Shown here: piece by piece, positions 41,591 to 51,315 of the stretch
Layout: every line of letters starts with the position of its first letter
How positions within the stretch are numbered: the first letter of the stretch is position 1
NCBI RefSeq assembly: GCF_002272245.1
Contig: NZ_NPDD01000101.1
Coordinates: 1 to 58,258 of the forward strand
Length of the DNA stretch: 58,258 bases
Source of the DNA: Bacillus sp. 7884-1
GTDB lineage: Bacteria; Bacillota; Bacilli; Bacillales; Cytobacillaceae
Direction: 5' to 3'
The notes under the pieces: model-generated
Databases searched by the model: none
Told to the model about the DNA's origin: nothing
What the model saw: only the letters and a program-made list of their open reading frames with translations
Program-made: the position numbers and the translations under genes

Positions 41591-42784
41591 TTAAATGTTA
41601 ACGCTTGCGCTTTTTTTGGTATCGACTTGATAGTTAAAATTCAACATCGGGACATTTAAGAAAAGCTTAATTGCAAGTGCGCAAGCACCTAGAACAGCAG
41701 AATTCCTGCCAATTGTAGAAATCTGAAGTGCACGGTAATGGCTGATGGAAGAATTCAAATTTCCTCTAATTTTATCGAGAGAATTCGGATAGATACGCAA
41801 GAGCTCACTATCAAGCACAAGTACGTCAGGGTTGTACATATTGATCATATTATTTAAGCCAATTGAAAGGTAGTAGGTGAATTGTTCCATTAGTTGGATT
41901 ACTTCTTCATCGCCTTCGTCAAGCCATTTTTGAATATGGTCATACGTAATAGGTTTGATATTCCGTTTCTCTGATAAAGTATTGAAAATAACATTCTCAG
42001 AAGCATATCTTTCCCAGCAGCCTTTATTTCCACAATTGCATTGGATTCCATTTGGTACAACAATCATGTGGCCAATCTCACCAGCGAAGCCATCATGCCC
42101 TCGGAAAAATTCATTGTTCATCATCATTCCCAGACCAATACCAGAATAAAGAGTGGCAGCTAACAAGTTATCGGTTTCGTGGTTTACAAATACTCTCTCC
42201 GCAAAGGCACTTAGATTCGCATTGTTTTCTAGGTAAACGTTGATGTCGATTTGTTTTTCTAAGTCAGATTTAAGGCTAATGTTGTTCCAGCGCAAGCGTG
42301 GTACATAATGAATGGTTTCATCTTTTCCGACTAGACCATGAATAGCAATAACAATTCCGATAATTCCGTATTGACTGAAAGCGTATTCACTTTTGAGTAT
42401 TCTAATTTGTTCTACTAAGAGATTTAATATCTCCTGATAGTTTGAAGTATTGGTTTCAATCCTCTTAGAGCTGACAGGACTGCCTATAAGATTAGAAACA
42501 GTAAAAGAAATGTGGTCATAATCCAGGTCAATGCCTAGAGCGAAGCCTGCCTCACTGTTTAAGGAAAGCATGATTGGCTTTCTTCCAACTGCATAGTGCT
42601 CAAGTTGTGTCTCTATTATTAGACCTTCGTCAATTAAATCTGCTACCTGTGCTGAGATGGTTGCACGTGTTAGAGCGGTCACTTTTGATAAGTCTGCTCT
42701 AGAAATTAAACCTTCTTTGACTATTTCTCTTAGAATAATTGAGCGATTAATTTTTTTAATGTATGCCGCGTCACCGGTAATCAT
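41591..42784 (-). CDS. ROK family repressor (XylR-like), copy 1
   Basis: Regulator of 397 aa: N-terminal winged HTH (KINRSIILREIV ... ISRADLSKVTALTRATISAQV) and a ROK domain with YSGIGLGMMMNNEFFRGHDGFAGEIGH and the zinc motif CNCGNKGCWERYASE. ROK repressors bind a sugar or sugar phosphate and leave the DNA. Divergent from uxaC across a perfect palindrome (42923-42947). Start ATG 42784 follows GGAGGATACAA; the frame is open for another 40 codons without a site. Likely the uronate-responsive repressor of this locus. Confidence 0.9.
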   Translation of the reverse strand: MITGDAAYIKKINRSIILREIVKEGLISRADLSKVTALTRATISAQVADLIDEGLIIETQLEHYAVGRKPIMLSLNSEAGFALGIDLDYDHISFTVSNLIGSPVSSKRIETNTSNYQEILNLLVEQIRILKSEYAFSQYGIIGIVIAIHGLVGKDETIHYVPRLRWNNISLKSDLEKQIDINVYLENNANLSAFAERVFVNHETDNLLAATLYSGIGLGMMMNNEFFRGHDGFAGEIGHMIVVPNGIQCNCGNKGCWERYASENVIFNTLSEKRNIKPITYDHIQKWLDEGDEEVIQLMEQFTYYLSIGLNNMINMYNPDVLVLDSELLRIYPNSLDKIRGNLNSSISHYRALQISTIGRNSAVLGACALAIKLFLNVPMLNFNYQVDTKKSASVNI

Positions 42785-42883
42785 TTGTATCCTCCATTCG
42801 AGCAGCTTAATTACTATAATCCTAGTATAACAGGTTATTGCAGGTAGGTCTCTTTGTTTCAAAAAAAATTCATAATCTTTCAA

Positions 42884-42995
42884 TTGACTTAACAAAATAA
42901 ACATGATAAGTTGGTAATGTAATTAATTTGTTTACTAAACAAATTAAGAAATGCAATTTCATTGGATTTTTTTAATATATTTGTAAGGGGTTACA
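42884..42995 (+). promoter_or_regulatory. uxaC promoter, perfect ROK operator and second palindrome
   Basis: TTGACT (42884), 17 bp, TAAGTT (42907). Operator 42923-42947 is a perfect 25-bp palindrome: TTAATTTGTTTA, central C, TAAACAAATTAA. TGTAAGGGGTTACA at 42982-42995 is 37 bp before the uxaC start; it is cre-like but has GG instead of CG at its centre. Confidence 0.75.
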
Positions 42996-43032
42996 GATAA
43001 CAATAATGTAAGTTAATTCAGGAGGGTTTCGA

Positions 43033-44436
43033 ATGAAAAACTTTTTAGACAAAGACTTCTTGTTAAATACTGAAACATCCATTAAATTATTTGAAAATGC
43101 AGCCCAGGGACTGCCGATATTTGACTTCCATTGTCACCTTGATCCACAAGAGGTTTGGGAAAATAAGTCATATGAAAATATCACCCAATTATGGCTTGGG
43201 GGAGACCATTACAAATGGCGTACCATGCGTATGAACGGTATTGGCGAAAAATACATTACCGGTGATGCAAGCGATTGGGAGAAATTCGCTGCATGGGCAG
43301 AAACCGTACCAAACCTAATTGGTAACCCGCTTTATCATTGGACTCACATGGAGTTAAAAATGTTCTTTGGAATTGAAAAATTACTAAGCCCTGCCACTGC
43401 ACGTGAGATTTACGATGAATGTAATGAGAAGTTAAAAACTTCGGATTATACAGCTAGAGCTTTTATTGCAAAATCGAATGTGAAGTTTATCGGTACAACC
43501 GATGATCCTAATTCAACATTGGAATACCATCGTTTACTGAAGAATGATGAATCCTTTACTCCAATTATTGCACCAACATTTCGTCCGGATGGAGCTCTAT
43601 TTATTGAGCGTCCTACATTTGTCAGCTGGACCCGGAAATTAGAAGAGGTATCTGGTATTAAGGTTGATTCACTCGATGGATTCTTGAAGGCATTGCAGCA
43701 ACGTGTTGATTTCTTCCATGAAAATGGCGGCCGTGCATCCGATCATGATATTCAAAAAATGGAATACGTTGAAACAACAAAGGAAGAGATTGAAGGTATT
43801 TTCAATAAGCGAGTAAGCGGCGAACAGCTTTCTAATGATGAACTGGTTGCTTACCGTTGGTTCCTATTAACAGAGCTTGGAAAAATGTATGCTGGCAAAC
43901 AATGGGTGATGCAGCTTCATATGGGTGCAATTAGAAATAACAATACAAAAATGAAAGAGCTTATTGGAACGGACACTGGCTTTGATTCAGTTGGTGAATC
44001 TAATTTTGCCGAAGGCCTATCTAAATTCCTTGATACTCTTGAGCAGCAAGATGCATTACCAAGAACAGTATTGTTTAACCTTAATCCTAAAGATAATCCA
44101 GTTCTAGCAGGTATGATGGGGAACTTCTATGAAGAAGGCGTTCCAGGTAAAATTCAATTTGGTTCTGGCTGGTGGTTTAATGACCATATCGATGGAATGG
44201 AAAGACAAATGAAAGATCTTGCAAACGTAGGTCTCTTGAGCCACTTTATTGGTATGTTGACAGATTCTCGCAGCTTCCTTTCTTATGCTCGTCATGAATA
44301 TTTCCGTCGTATTCTTTGCAATCTATTAGGAGAATGGGCAGAAAGAGGACTAGCGCATAATGATATGGAATTCCTTGAGAAAATGGTTAGAAATATTGGC
44401 TACAATAACGCAGAGAAGTATTTTTTACAGCGCTAA
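43033..44436 (+). CDS. uxaC: glucuronate (uronate) isomerase
   Basis: Amidohydrolase-fold enzyme of 467 aa converting D-glucuronate to D-fructuronate (and galacturonate to tagaturonate). Seen: the metal pair in FDFHCHLDP (His33, His35), WRTMRMNGIGEKYITGDA, TTDDPNSTLEYH and QLHMGAIRNNN; length is normal for UxaC. Site AGGAGGG before ATG 43033. Divergent from the ROK repressor and under its operator. gndA follows after 141 bp with only a weak hairpin between. Confidence 0.96.
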   Translation: MKNFLDKDFLLNTETSIKLFENAAQGLPIFDFHCHLDPQEVWENKSYENITQLWLGGDHYKWRTMRMNGIGEKYITGDASDWEKFAAWAETVPNLIGNPLYHWTHMELKMFFGIEKLLSPATAREIYDECNEKLKTSDYTARAFIAKSNVKFIGTTDDPNSTLEYHRLLKNDESFTPIIAPTFRPDGALFIERPTFVSWTRKLEEVSGIKVDSLDGFLKALQQRVDFFHENGGRASDHDIQKMEYVETTKEEIEGIFNKRVSGEQLSNDELVAYRWFLLTELGKMYAGKQWVMQLHMGAIRNNNTKMKELIGTDTGFDSVGESNFAEGLSKFLDTLEQQDALPRTVLFNLNPKDNPVLAGMMGNFYEEGVPGKIQFGSGWWFNDHIDGMERQMKDLANVGLLSHFIGMLTDSRSFLSYARHEYFRRILCNLLGEWAERGLAHNDMEFLEKMVRNIGYNNAEKYFLQR

Positions 44437-44449
44437 GAAATTAAGTTAA

Positions 44450-44490
44450 GATTAAGGGGCGCCCTTTATAAGGCTCACCCCTTATTACAT
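44450..44490 (+). terminator. weak hairpin between uxaC and gndA
   Basis: TAAGGGG paired with CCCCTTA with inner GCC/GGC pairing; a T-poor tail follows, so it may be leaky. Confidence 0.4.
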
Positions 44491-44577
44491 AGCTATTTTG
44501 TGTGAAATATTCTTATTTGAGCAAGATAAAGTTGGAGCGATAAAAAAATAGGATTAAGGAAGAAAGAGGGAAAAATA

Positions 44578-45990
44578 ATGTCTAAACAACAAATTGGTGT
44601 AGTTGGTTTGGCTGTAATGGGTAAGAACCTAGCTTTAAATATTGAAAGCCGCGGTTATTCTGTCGCTGTATTCAACCGTTCTTATGACAAAACGGAAGAA
44701 TTTTTAAAGAACGAAGCTGAAGGAAAGAATTTTGTAGGCGCACGTACTGTTGAAGAATTCGTAAATTCTTTAGAAAAGCCGCGCAAAATTTTGTTAATGG
44801 TTAAAGCAGGTACTGCAACAGATGCTACCATTGACTCATTAAAGCCATTTCTTGAAGAAGGCGATATCCTGATTGATGGCGGGAATACATTCTTCCAAGA
44901 TACAATCAGACGTAATAAGGAACTAGAAACAGCAGGGTTCCATTTCATTGGAACTGGAGTTTCTGGTGGAGAAGAGGGCGCATTAAAAGGTCCTTCTATC
45001 ATGCCTGGCGGTAAGGAAGAAGCTTATAACCTTGTTAAACCAATTTTAGAAGCCATTTCTGCAAAAGTAGAGGGCGATCCTTGCTGCACGTATATTGGTC
45101 CAAATGGTGCAGGTCACTATGTGAAAATGGTTCATAACGGAATCGAATATGGAGATATGCAGTTAATCTGTGAAGCTTATTTTATCTTGAAAAATGTCCT
45201 TGGTTTAGATGCGAAAGAGCTTCATGAGGTCTTTGCTGAATGGAATAAAGGCGAATTAGACAGCTATTTGATTGAAATCACTGCAGATATCTTTACAAAA
45301 GTGGACGAAGAAACAGGTAAACCAATGGTTGACTTGATCCTCGATACTGCTGGTCAGAAGGGTACTGGTAAGTGGACAAGCCAAAACGCTTTAGACTTAG
45401 GTGTTCCACTTCCAATTATCACTGAATCCGTATTTGCCCGCTTTATTTCAGCTTTGAAGGATGAGCGTATTAAAGCAAGCAAGGTTCTTAATGGACCTGA
45501 AGTTAAGAACTTTGAAGGCAATAAAGAAGAATTAATCGAAGCTGTTCGTAAAGCATTGTATATGAGTAAAATTGTTTCTTATGCACAAGGTTTTGCGCAA
45601 ATGCGTGCTGCATCTGAAGAATACGATTGGAATCTTCGTTACGGAGATATCGCGATGATTTTCCGCGGAGGCTGTATCATTCGTGCACAATTCTTACAAA
45701 AAATTAAAGATGCTTATGACCGCGAGCCTGAACTAAAGAACTTATTATTAGATCCTTACTTTAAAGAAATCGTTGAAAACTATCAGCAGCCATTACGTCA
45801 AGTTCTTGCTGTTGCCATTGAGCGTGGAATCCCAGTTCCATCCTTTGCAAGCGCAATTGCTTACTATGATAGCTATCGTACTGAAACACTTCCAGCGAAT
45901 CTTCTGCAAGCACAACGCGACTATTTTGGAGCACATACGTATCAACGTATTGATAAAGAGGGAGTATTCCACACAAATTGGATGGAATAA
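44578..45990 (+). CDS. gndA: 6-phosphogluconate dehydrogenase, decarboxylating
   Basis: Enzyme of 470 aa making ribulose-5-phosphate, CO2 and NADPH from 6-phosphogluconate. N-terminal [17 protein letters not shown] with [11 protein letters not shown] (NADP type), [37 protein letters not shown], the signature [19 protein letters not shown], and the C-terminal [10 protein letters not shown]. Length is that of the short GndA class. Finding it directly after uxaC in a uronate regulon is unusual, since the usual Ashwell pathway ends in KDG rather than 6-phosphogluconate. Confidence 0.95.
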   Translation: MSKQQIGVVGLAVMGKNLALNIESRGYSVAVFNRSYDKTEEFLKNEAEGKNFVGARTVEEFVNSLEKPRKILLMVKAGTATDATIDSLKPFLEEGDILIDGGNTFFQDTIRRNKELETAGFHFIGTGVSGGEEGALKGPSIMPGGKEEAYNLVKPILEAISAKVEGDPCCTYIGPNGAGHYVKMVHNGIEYGDMQLICEAYFILKNVLGLDAKELHEVFAEWNKGELDSYLIEITADIFTKVDEETGKPMVDLILDTAGQKGTGKWTSQNALDLGVPLPIITESVFARFISALKDERIKASKVLNGPEVKNFEGNKEELIEAVRKALYMSKIVSYAQGFAQMRAASEEYDWNLRYGDIAMIFRGGCIIRAQFLQKIKDAYDREPELKNLLLDPYFKEIVENYQQPLRQVLAVAIERGIPVPSFASAIAYYDSYRTETLPANLLQAQRDYFGAHTYQRIDKEGVFHTNWME

Positions 45991-46024
45991 TACCTCAATA
46001 AAAAAACAATTATGAACCACCTTC

Positions 46025-46071
46025 AAAAGGAGACAAAAACTAGCCTAAATGCTGTAATTGTCTCCTTTTTG
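46025..46071 (+). terminator. terminator after gndA
   Basis: AAAAGGAGACAA/TTGTCTCCTTTTT stem, 21-nt loop. Confidence 0.82.
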
Positions 46072-46196
46072 TTGTCTAAAAATCATAGTGAAAAAGCAAT
46101 ATCAGTCAAATTATCGATATTATTGAGCAGTTTTAGAGAATGTTTTTTGTTTATTTCTGCAATATAATATAAATATGTTCAGTTGGCAAACTACGA

Positions 46197-46210
46197 TGTT
46201 AACGCTTACT
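46197..46210. promoter_or_regulatory. cre site upstream of the AraC-type regulator
   Basis: TGTTAACGCTTACT matches the cre consensus at 13 of 14 positions, 19 bp before the start codon; a TATAAT-containing region precedes it. Suggests CcpA repression of the regulator and so of the cassette behind it. Confidence 0.55.
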
Positions 46211-46228
46211 TCTAAGGGTGTGAAAGCA

Positions 46229-47131
46229 ATGGGAAAGTTAACGAACTCTTCATTAAGAAAAAGAATAATGGATGAGTGGATATACGGTTTTTACCGAATA
46301 CAGGGAGTTGACTTTTACAACTTTAATTTTCACTCACATCAAGAATATGAGATTTATTTTTTTCACTCGGGTGATTGTAAGTATTTAATTAACAATCGCA
46401 TTTACGAATTGCAGCCTGGTGATATCATTCTACTGGACGGAATGACATTGCATAAAGCGAATCCAGGAACAGACAGTACGTATACAAGAAGTATGCTTCA
46501 TTTTTCACCTAAATGGCTGCAGGAGTCATTAATTGGACTTGGAGTTCCTAATTTGTTAGATCCGTTTAAAAAACTTAATAACTGCCTAATTCGCACTGGT
46601 TACGATGAATTTGGACAATTTGTGGATGGAAGGATTAAGGAAATAGCTCGCTCACTTTCTCATATTGATGAAGAATTCCAGCCGACAGGTAAGAAAAATG
46701 AGCTGCTGGAAGCTGAAGTAAAACTTGAGTTAATTCAATTATTGATGGGGATATATAAAATGAGTCAAAAGGATTTATCTCAAGTGACGAGTAAAAGGTC
46801 GGAAAAAGAACTTCATGCAGAGTCTATTGCCTCTTGGATTAATGATCACTATTCTGAAAAAGTCAGTTTAGACAGAATTGCAGAAGAGTTAAGTTTGAGT
46901 AAGTATTATGCTTCACATATTTTTAAAGAAGTCACTGGCTTTACCGTGATGGAATATGTGATGGCATGCCGGCTTAATCAGGTAAAGTATTTGTTAGAAA
47001 TGGAGCCTGATCAATCATTAACAGATATTTCTCGTGCAACAGGCTTTGAGAGTGTAGCCCATTTCAGCCGCTTTTTTAAAGAAAAGGTCGGCACCACTCC
47101 TTCACATTATCGTAAAACGAAACGCAGGTAG
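46229..47131 (+). CDS. AraC family transcriptional regulator
   Basis: Regulator of 300 aa: N-terminal cupin sensor (FHSHQEYEIYFFHSGDCKYLINNRIYELQPGDIILLDG) and C-terminal double HTH (VSLDRIAEELSLSKYYASHIFKEVTG ... DISRATGFESVAHFSRFFKEKVGTTPSHYRK). Probably activates the four genes behind it in response to a sugar. Start ATG 46229 lies 8 nt after AAGGGTG; the frame is open to 46175 across the cre site. Confidence 0.9.
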   Translation: MGKLTNSSLRKRIMDEWIYGFYRIQGVDFYNFNFHSHQEYEIYFFHSGDCKYLINNRIYELQPGDIILLDGMTLHKANPGTDSTYTRSMLHFSPKWLQESLIGLGVPNLLDPFKKLNNCLIRTGYDEFGQFVDGRIKEIARSLSHIDEEFQPTGKKNELLEAEVKLELIQLLMGIYKMSQKDLSQVTSKRSEKELHAESIASWINDHYSEKVSLDRIAEELSLSKYYASHIFKEVTGFTVMEYVMACRLNQVKYLLEMEPDQSLTDISRATGFESVAHFSRFFKEKVGTTPSHYRKTKRR

Positions 47132-47164
47132 CCATATTCTTAGGAATAAGGAGGAAAAGAATAA

Positions 47165-48052
47165 ATGAATCAAGATTTATTAATTTCAGGATTTTCAGAT
47201 GAAATTTCATCTGAATTTGATACCCAGCTTGAGGTTGTCTCAAATTTAGGGATGAAATATATTTCGTTACGCGGCATTGATGGGAAAAATATTGGTGATT
47301 TTACTGTTGATGAAATCAAAGAAACCGTACAGCCAAGACTGCAAAAAGCTGGAATTGGTGTTTCTTCCATTGGCTCACCTATTGGTAAAGTATTCATCAA
47401 TGATGAAGAAGGCTTTGCGAAACAAAAGCATATGCTGGACACGCTTTGCCAAATTAGCCACTTGCTCGATTGCAAATATATGCGAATCTTCAGCTTCTAT
47501 ATTCCTAAGGGTGAGGATACAGATCAATATCGTGGTGAAGTGGTTAGAAAGCTTAAGGAATATGCTGCAATTGCAGAAAAATATAATGTGATTTTACTTC
47601 ATGAAAATGAAAAAGATATATTTGGAGATATTGCTAGACGCTGTCATGAGATTTTGACAGAAGTTGGTTCTCCGTACTTTAAAGGGATTTTCGACTTCGC
47701 TAATTTCGTACAGTGCGGTGAGGATACACAGGAGTGTTACGATCTCTTAAAGGATGAGATTGTTTATATACACATAAAGGATGCTGTAACATCTGATAGC
47801 CAAAACGTTGTCTGTGGAACTGGAGAAGGGAAAATACCAGAAATTTTAGCTCAGTTTATTAAGAGCGGCTATAAAGGCTTTTTAACCCTTGAGCCACATC
47901 TCGTTCTCTTTGATTCTCTAAAGGATTTAGAGCTTGAGGATGCGACCGAGATCATAAAAGACGACAAAGGGCTGGACGGTGCCGGCGGTTACAAGCTTCA
48001 ATATGAAGCACTTTTAGAAATTCTTAAAACAATCGAAAGCGAGGAGAAGTAA
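47165..48052 (+). CDS. TIM-barrel sugar isomerase/epimerase-like protein (1)
   Basis: Xylose-isomerase-like TIM barrel of 295 aa. Metal-ligand blocks: LLHENEKDIFG (Glu), GIFDFANFVQCGE (Asp), YIHIKDA (His) and FLTLEPHL (Glu), with GTGEGKIPEIL. Such proteins isomerise or epimerise keto-sugars; recent members act as lyases or hydrolases on 3-keto-glycosides produced by Gfo/Idh/MocA partners. Here the next gene is such a dehydrogenase, 2 bp away. Exact reaction unknown. Confidence 0.82.
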   Translation: MNQDLLISGFSDEISSEFDTQLEVVSNLGMKYISLRGIDGKNIGDFTVDEIKETVQPRLQKAGIGVSSIGSPIGKVFINDEEGFAKQKHMLDTLCQISHLLDCKYMRIFSFYIPKGEDTDQYRGEVVRKLKEYAAIAEKYNVILLHENEKDIFGDIARRCHEILTEVGSPYFKGIFDFANFVQCGEDTQECYDLLKDEIVYIHIKDAVTSDSQNVVCGTGEGKIPEILAQFIKSGYKGFLTLEPHLVLFDSLKDLELEDATEIIKDDKGLDGAGGYKLQYEALLEILKTIESEEK

Positions 48053-48054
48053 TT

Positions 48055-49215
48055 ATGAAACAAGTAAGATTAGGTATTATTGGACTTGGAGCACAAGGTG
48101 GAGCATACGCTGGATTCATAGCAGAAGGAAGAGTTAAAAACATGGTGATTGGAGCAATTTGTGACAATGACCCAGAAAAAAAGGCAGTAGCAGCAGAAAA
48201 ATATCCTGATGTTCCTTTTTATGATAACTATACTGAAATGCTTGAGAGCGGTGACGTTGATGCGGTCGTAACATGTGTGCCGCATTACCTTCACCCAGAG
48301 ATGGGAATCGAAGCATTGAGCAAAAACATCCATGCATTGGTTGAAAAGCCTGCAGGTGTTTATACCAAACAAGTAAAAGAACTAAATGAATTTGCGGCAA
48401 CAAAGCCAGAGCTAACATATGCGATTATGTTCAACCAAAGAACAAACCCGCTTTATCAAAAACTGAAAGAACTAATTGATAGTGGTGAAATTGGCAGTAT
48501 CCGCCGTACAAACTGGATGATTACTACATGGTGGAGACCACAAGGTTACTACAATCAAAGTGAATGGAGAGCAACATGGGGCGGCGAAGGCGGTGGTGTC
48601 CTTGTGAACCAAGCACCACACCAAATCGATTTACTTCAATGGATTTGCGGCATGCCTAAAAAGGTTTCTTCGACTGTTAAATACGGCTACCAACGTGATA
48701 TCGCAGTAGAAGATGAAGTAACAGCTGTTTTTGAATACGAAAACGGTGGAACAGGTGTATTTGTTACTTGTACGCATGATGTTCTTGGAACAGACCGTTT
48801 TGAAATCTTAGGTGACAATGGGAAAATTGTTGTGGATGACAGCAAAAAAATTACCATCAAACGTCTTAAAAAGCCTGAGCCAGAAATGAATGCAACGATG
48901 GACATGAGAGATGTCATGAGCATTTTCATGGGTGGCGATACTTCTGATATCTATAGCACAGAAGAGATTGTATTCGAAAGTGTATGGGGCGGCCAACATA
49001 TTGCTGTTTTAGAGAACTTCGCGGCAAATATCGTAGACGGTACACCATTAGTCGCACCTGGAAGCGATGGTATCAATGGAGTTGCTTTGGCAAACGCTAT
49101 CCACTTATCAAGCTGGTTAGGTAAAGAAGTTGAGCTTCCAATTGACGAAGAACTATTTTTAGCAGAATTAAATAAAAAGATCGAAGAAGAAGGCAAGTAC
49201 CCGGTTAGAAAATAA
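48055..49215 (+). CDS. Gfo/Idh/MocA family oxidoreductase (1)
   Basis: NAD(P)-dependent sugar or cyclitol dehydrogenase of 386 aa. Rossmann motif GLGAQGGAYAGFIAEG, the family signature VEKPAGVYTKQ (EKP), the substrate block WRATWGGEGGGVLVNQAPHQIDLLQWICG with catalytic Lys/Asp/His set, and a C-terminal beta-sheet domain. Paired with the TIM-barrel gene before it (2-bp gap). Substrate unknown; a glycoside or uronate derivative is likely by context. Confidence 0.86.
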   Translation: MKQVRLGIIGLGAQGGAYAGFIAEGRVKNMVIGAICDNDPEKKAVAAEKYPDVPFYDNYTEMLESGDVDAVVTCVPHYLHPEMGIEALSKNIHALVEKPAGVYTKQVKELNEFAATKPELTYAIMFNQRTNPLYQKLKELIDSGEIGSIRRTNWMITTWWRPQGYYNQSEWRATWGGEGGGVLVNQAPHQIDLLQWICGMPKKVSSTVKYGYQRDIAVEDEVTAVFEYENGGTGVFVTCTHDVLGTDRFEILGDNGKIVVDDSKKITIKRLKKPEPEMNATMDMRDVMSIFMGGDTSDIYSTEEIVFESVWGGQHIAVLENFAANIVDGTPLVAPGSDGINGVALANAIHLSSWLGKEVELPIDEELFLAELNKKIEEEGKYPVRK

Positions 49216-49245
49216 TCAAATAACTTTTCAAAAAGATAAATCAAA

Positions 49246-49283
49246 CAAACGAACTCATAGCGGTCATGCCATGAGTTCGTTTG
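49246..49283 (+). other. perfect 13-bp hairpin inside the operon
   Basis: CAAACGAACTCAT/ATGAGTTCGTTTG with a 12-nt loop in the 84-bp gap between the two dehydrogenase genes. There is no T tract, and AAAGGGG (site of the next gene) follows 2 nt later. More likely an mRNA-processing or stability element than a terminator. Confidence 0.5.
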
Positions 49284-49299
49284 CAAAGGGGATAGGCTG

Positions 49300-50304
49300 A
49301 TGCTAAAAGTAGCAGTAATAGGACTTGGAGATATTTCAAAAATTCATATTCCAGCTATACAAGCTAACCCAAATGCTGAGTTAGTGGCAGTATGTGATCT
49401 TGATGAGTCATTAAAAGATTCTGTACCTGGTGTAAACTTTTATACGGATTTTCACGAGATGCTTGAAAAAGAAAACCTTGATGTTGTCCATAATTGTCTG
49501 CCTCACTATCTACACTACCCTGTAACAAGAGATTGTGTAGAAGCGGGAGTTCATGTTTTTCAAGAAAAGCCGCTGGGCTTGAACACGGAAGAAGGACAGG
49601 CACTTGTAAAACTAGAGGAAGACCACAGTGATGTCAAAATCGGGGTGTGTCTGCAAAACCGTTATAATGAGTCGTTTGAAATGCTTCAGGAGATTCTAAA
49701 GAGCGGCGAATATGGCAAGGTCACAGGGGTAAAAGGTTTGGTGTCTTGGTATCGGCCGAAGGCTTATTATGATGTGAAACCTTGGCGTGGAAAAATGGAG
49801 TTTGCCGGTGGCGGTTCCATGATTAATCAATCCCTTCATACCCTAGATTTGATACAGCTTGTAGGCGGAAAAATAGAATCAATAAAGGGTTCAGTAGACC
49901 AATTATTGGATTATGGCATTGAAGTAGAGGACACTGCCTCTGCACATATTCTCTTCCAAAACGGAGCAAAAGGATTATTCTTTTCAACGAATGCTAATGC
50001 TGAGAACTCCAGTGTCGAACTTGAGGTCTATCTTGAAAAAGGTAAATTTATCATTAAAGACAGCATTCTTATGGGAGTAAATGAAGAGGGGAAAAAAGAA
50101 GAATTGGTAGAAGACGCTAAACTGCCTGGATCGAAATTCTATTACGGTGCCAGCCATGCGAAAACAATCAATCAATTCTATACCTGTATTTTACAGGGCG
50201 CTGATAATTATGTTCATGCAAAGGATGCTCTCGTATCCATACAAATGATTGATGCCATTCGACTTTCTTCAGAGACAAAACAAAGTATTAAGATGGAGGG
50301 ATAA
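49300..50304 (+). CDS. Gfo/Idh/MocA family oxidoreductase (2)
   Basis: Second dehydrogenase of this family, 334 aa: GLGDISKIHIPAIQAN Rossmann loop, HVFQEKPLGLN (EKP), KPWRGKMEFAGGGSMINQSLHTLDLIQLVGG substrate block. Distinct from the first (shorter, with only family-level similarity), so probably acts on a different position or direction in the same pathway. Followed after 2 bp by its own TIM-barrel partner. Confidence 0.86.
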   Translation: MLKVAVIGLGDISKIHIPAIQANPNAELVAVCDLDESLKDSVPGVNFYTDFHEMLEKENLDVVHNCLPHYLHYPVTRDCVEAGVHVFQEKPLGLNTEEGQALVKLEEDHSDVKIGVCLQNRYNESFEMLQEILKSGEYGKVTGVKGLVSWYRPKAYYDVKPWRGKMEFAGGGSMINQSLHTLDLIQLVGGKIESIKGSVDQLLDYGIEVEDTASAHILFQNGAKGLFFSTNANAENSSVELEVYLEKGKFIIKDSILMGVNEEGKKEELVEDAKLPGSKFYYGASHAKTINQFYTCILQGADNYVHAKDALVSIQMIDAIRLSSETKQSIKMEG

Positions 50305-50306
50305 CC

Positions 50307-51167
50307 ATGAAAAAAGGTAAAATCGGCGTTCAAATGATGATGCTAAAAGGCAAAGTAGAAGAACTCGGTGTATATGAAACAATGAGAAAGGTAAGAGAGC
50401 TTGGCTATGGAGCTGTAGAAGTATCGCAAATTCCCATGACAACTGAAAATGTTGCCGAGTTAAAAAGAGCGAGTGAAGACTTTGATATCAAAATTGCAGC
50501 GTTATCTGCAGCGGTTGAGCCAATGGTGCCCGGCATGCCTGGCGAGACCTTGTCTAACGATTTTGATAAAATTGTAAGCGATTGTAAGACGTTAAACTGT
50601 AACTTCCTGCGCATCGGTATGATGCCTTTAACCGTTATGGGACATAAAGATAAAATCATGGAATTTATTGATAAAGCAGAAGGATTGGCCCATAGATTAG
50701 CTGAGCATGGAATTGAATTGTATTACCATACACACCATTTGGAATTCCAAAAATATGATGGTGTATATTTGCTGGATCTAATTAAAAATAACACAACTAA
50801 GCTTGGTTTTGAGTTAGATGTTCACTGGATCCAAAGAGCTGGCGAAAATCCTGTGGAGTTCGTAAAAAAATACAAGGGCCGTATTTCATTATTGCACTTG
50901 AAAGATTATCGAATTGGACAGATGGATCTAAGTGAAGTCGACTTCAAAGATATGGCCAAATTCATGCACATCTTCACGAATACGATTGAATTTGCAGAAC
51001 TTGGTGAAGGAAACCTTGATCTTAAAGCAATTATAGAAGCAGGTCTTGAGAGTGGGGCCCAGTATTTCTTGGTAGAACAAGATAATACCTATGGACGAGA
51101 CCCATTCGAATGTCTGGAAGTTTCCGCTAATCACCTAAGAGATCTAGGTTACGCTGCCTGGTTTTAA
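50307..51167 (+). CDS. TIM-barrel sugar isomerase/epimerase-like protein (2)
   Basis: Xylose-isomerase-like TIM barrel of 286 aa with metal blocks ELYYHTHHLEFQKYDG, FELDVHWIQRAGENP, LLHLKDYRIG and YFLVEQDNTYGRDP. The WIQRAGENP and HHLEF blocks are typical of IolE/YcjR-like members; YcjR acts on 3-keto-glucosides in the E. coli ycj pathway. Last gene of the AraC-controlled operon, closed by a terminator at 51192. Reaction inferred only at class level. Confidence 0.82.
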   Translation: MKKGKIGVQMMMLKGKVEELGVYETMRKVRELGYGAVEVSQIPMTTENVAELKRASEDFDIKIAALSAAVEPMVPGMPGETLSNDFDKIVSDCKTLNCNFLRIGMMPLTVMGHKDKIMEFIDKAEGLAHRLAEHGIELYYHTHHLEFQKYDGVYLLDLIKNNTTKLGFELDVHWIQRAGENPVEFVKKYKGRISLLHLKDYRIGQMDLSEVDFKDMAKFMHIFTNTIEFAELGEGNLDLKAIIEAGLESGAQYFLVEQDNTYGRDPFECLEVSANHLRDLGYAAWF

Positions 51168-51191
51168 TATATTGAAATAGATAAAGACGAG

Positions 51192-51220
51192 AAAGGCAGT
51201 GGGTTTCACTGCCTTTTTTC
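51192..51220 (+). terminator. terminator of the dehydrogenase/isomerase operon
   Basis: AAAGGCAGTG/CACTGCCTTT stem, loop GGTTT, then TTTTC. Confidence 0.85.
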
Positions 51221-51315
51221 ATTGGAAAAATTAAGTCTAGGTAATTACTTACACGTGTATTTTTATAGAGAAAAAGGTATTCTATCAACGAAATTTTTAG
51301 AAAATTAAAAAACTA

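Noticed and set aside
47165..51167. One of the TIM-barrel proteins as UxuA (mannonate dehydratase)
   Set aside because: Both are under 300 aa and lack the expected UxuA length and blocks; they match the IolE/YcjR-like isomerase group.
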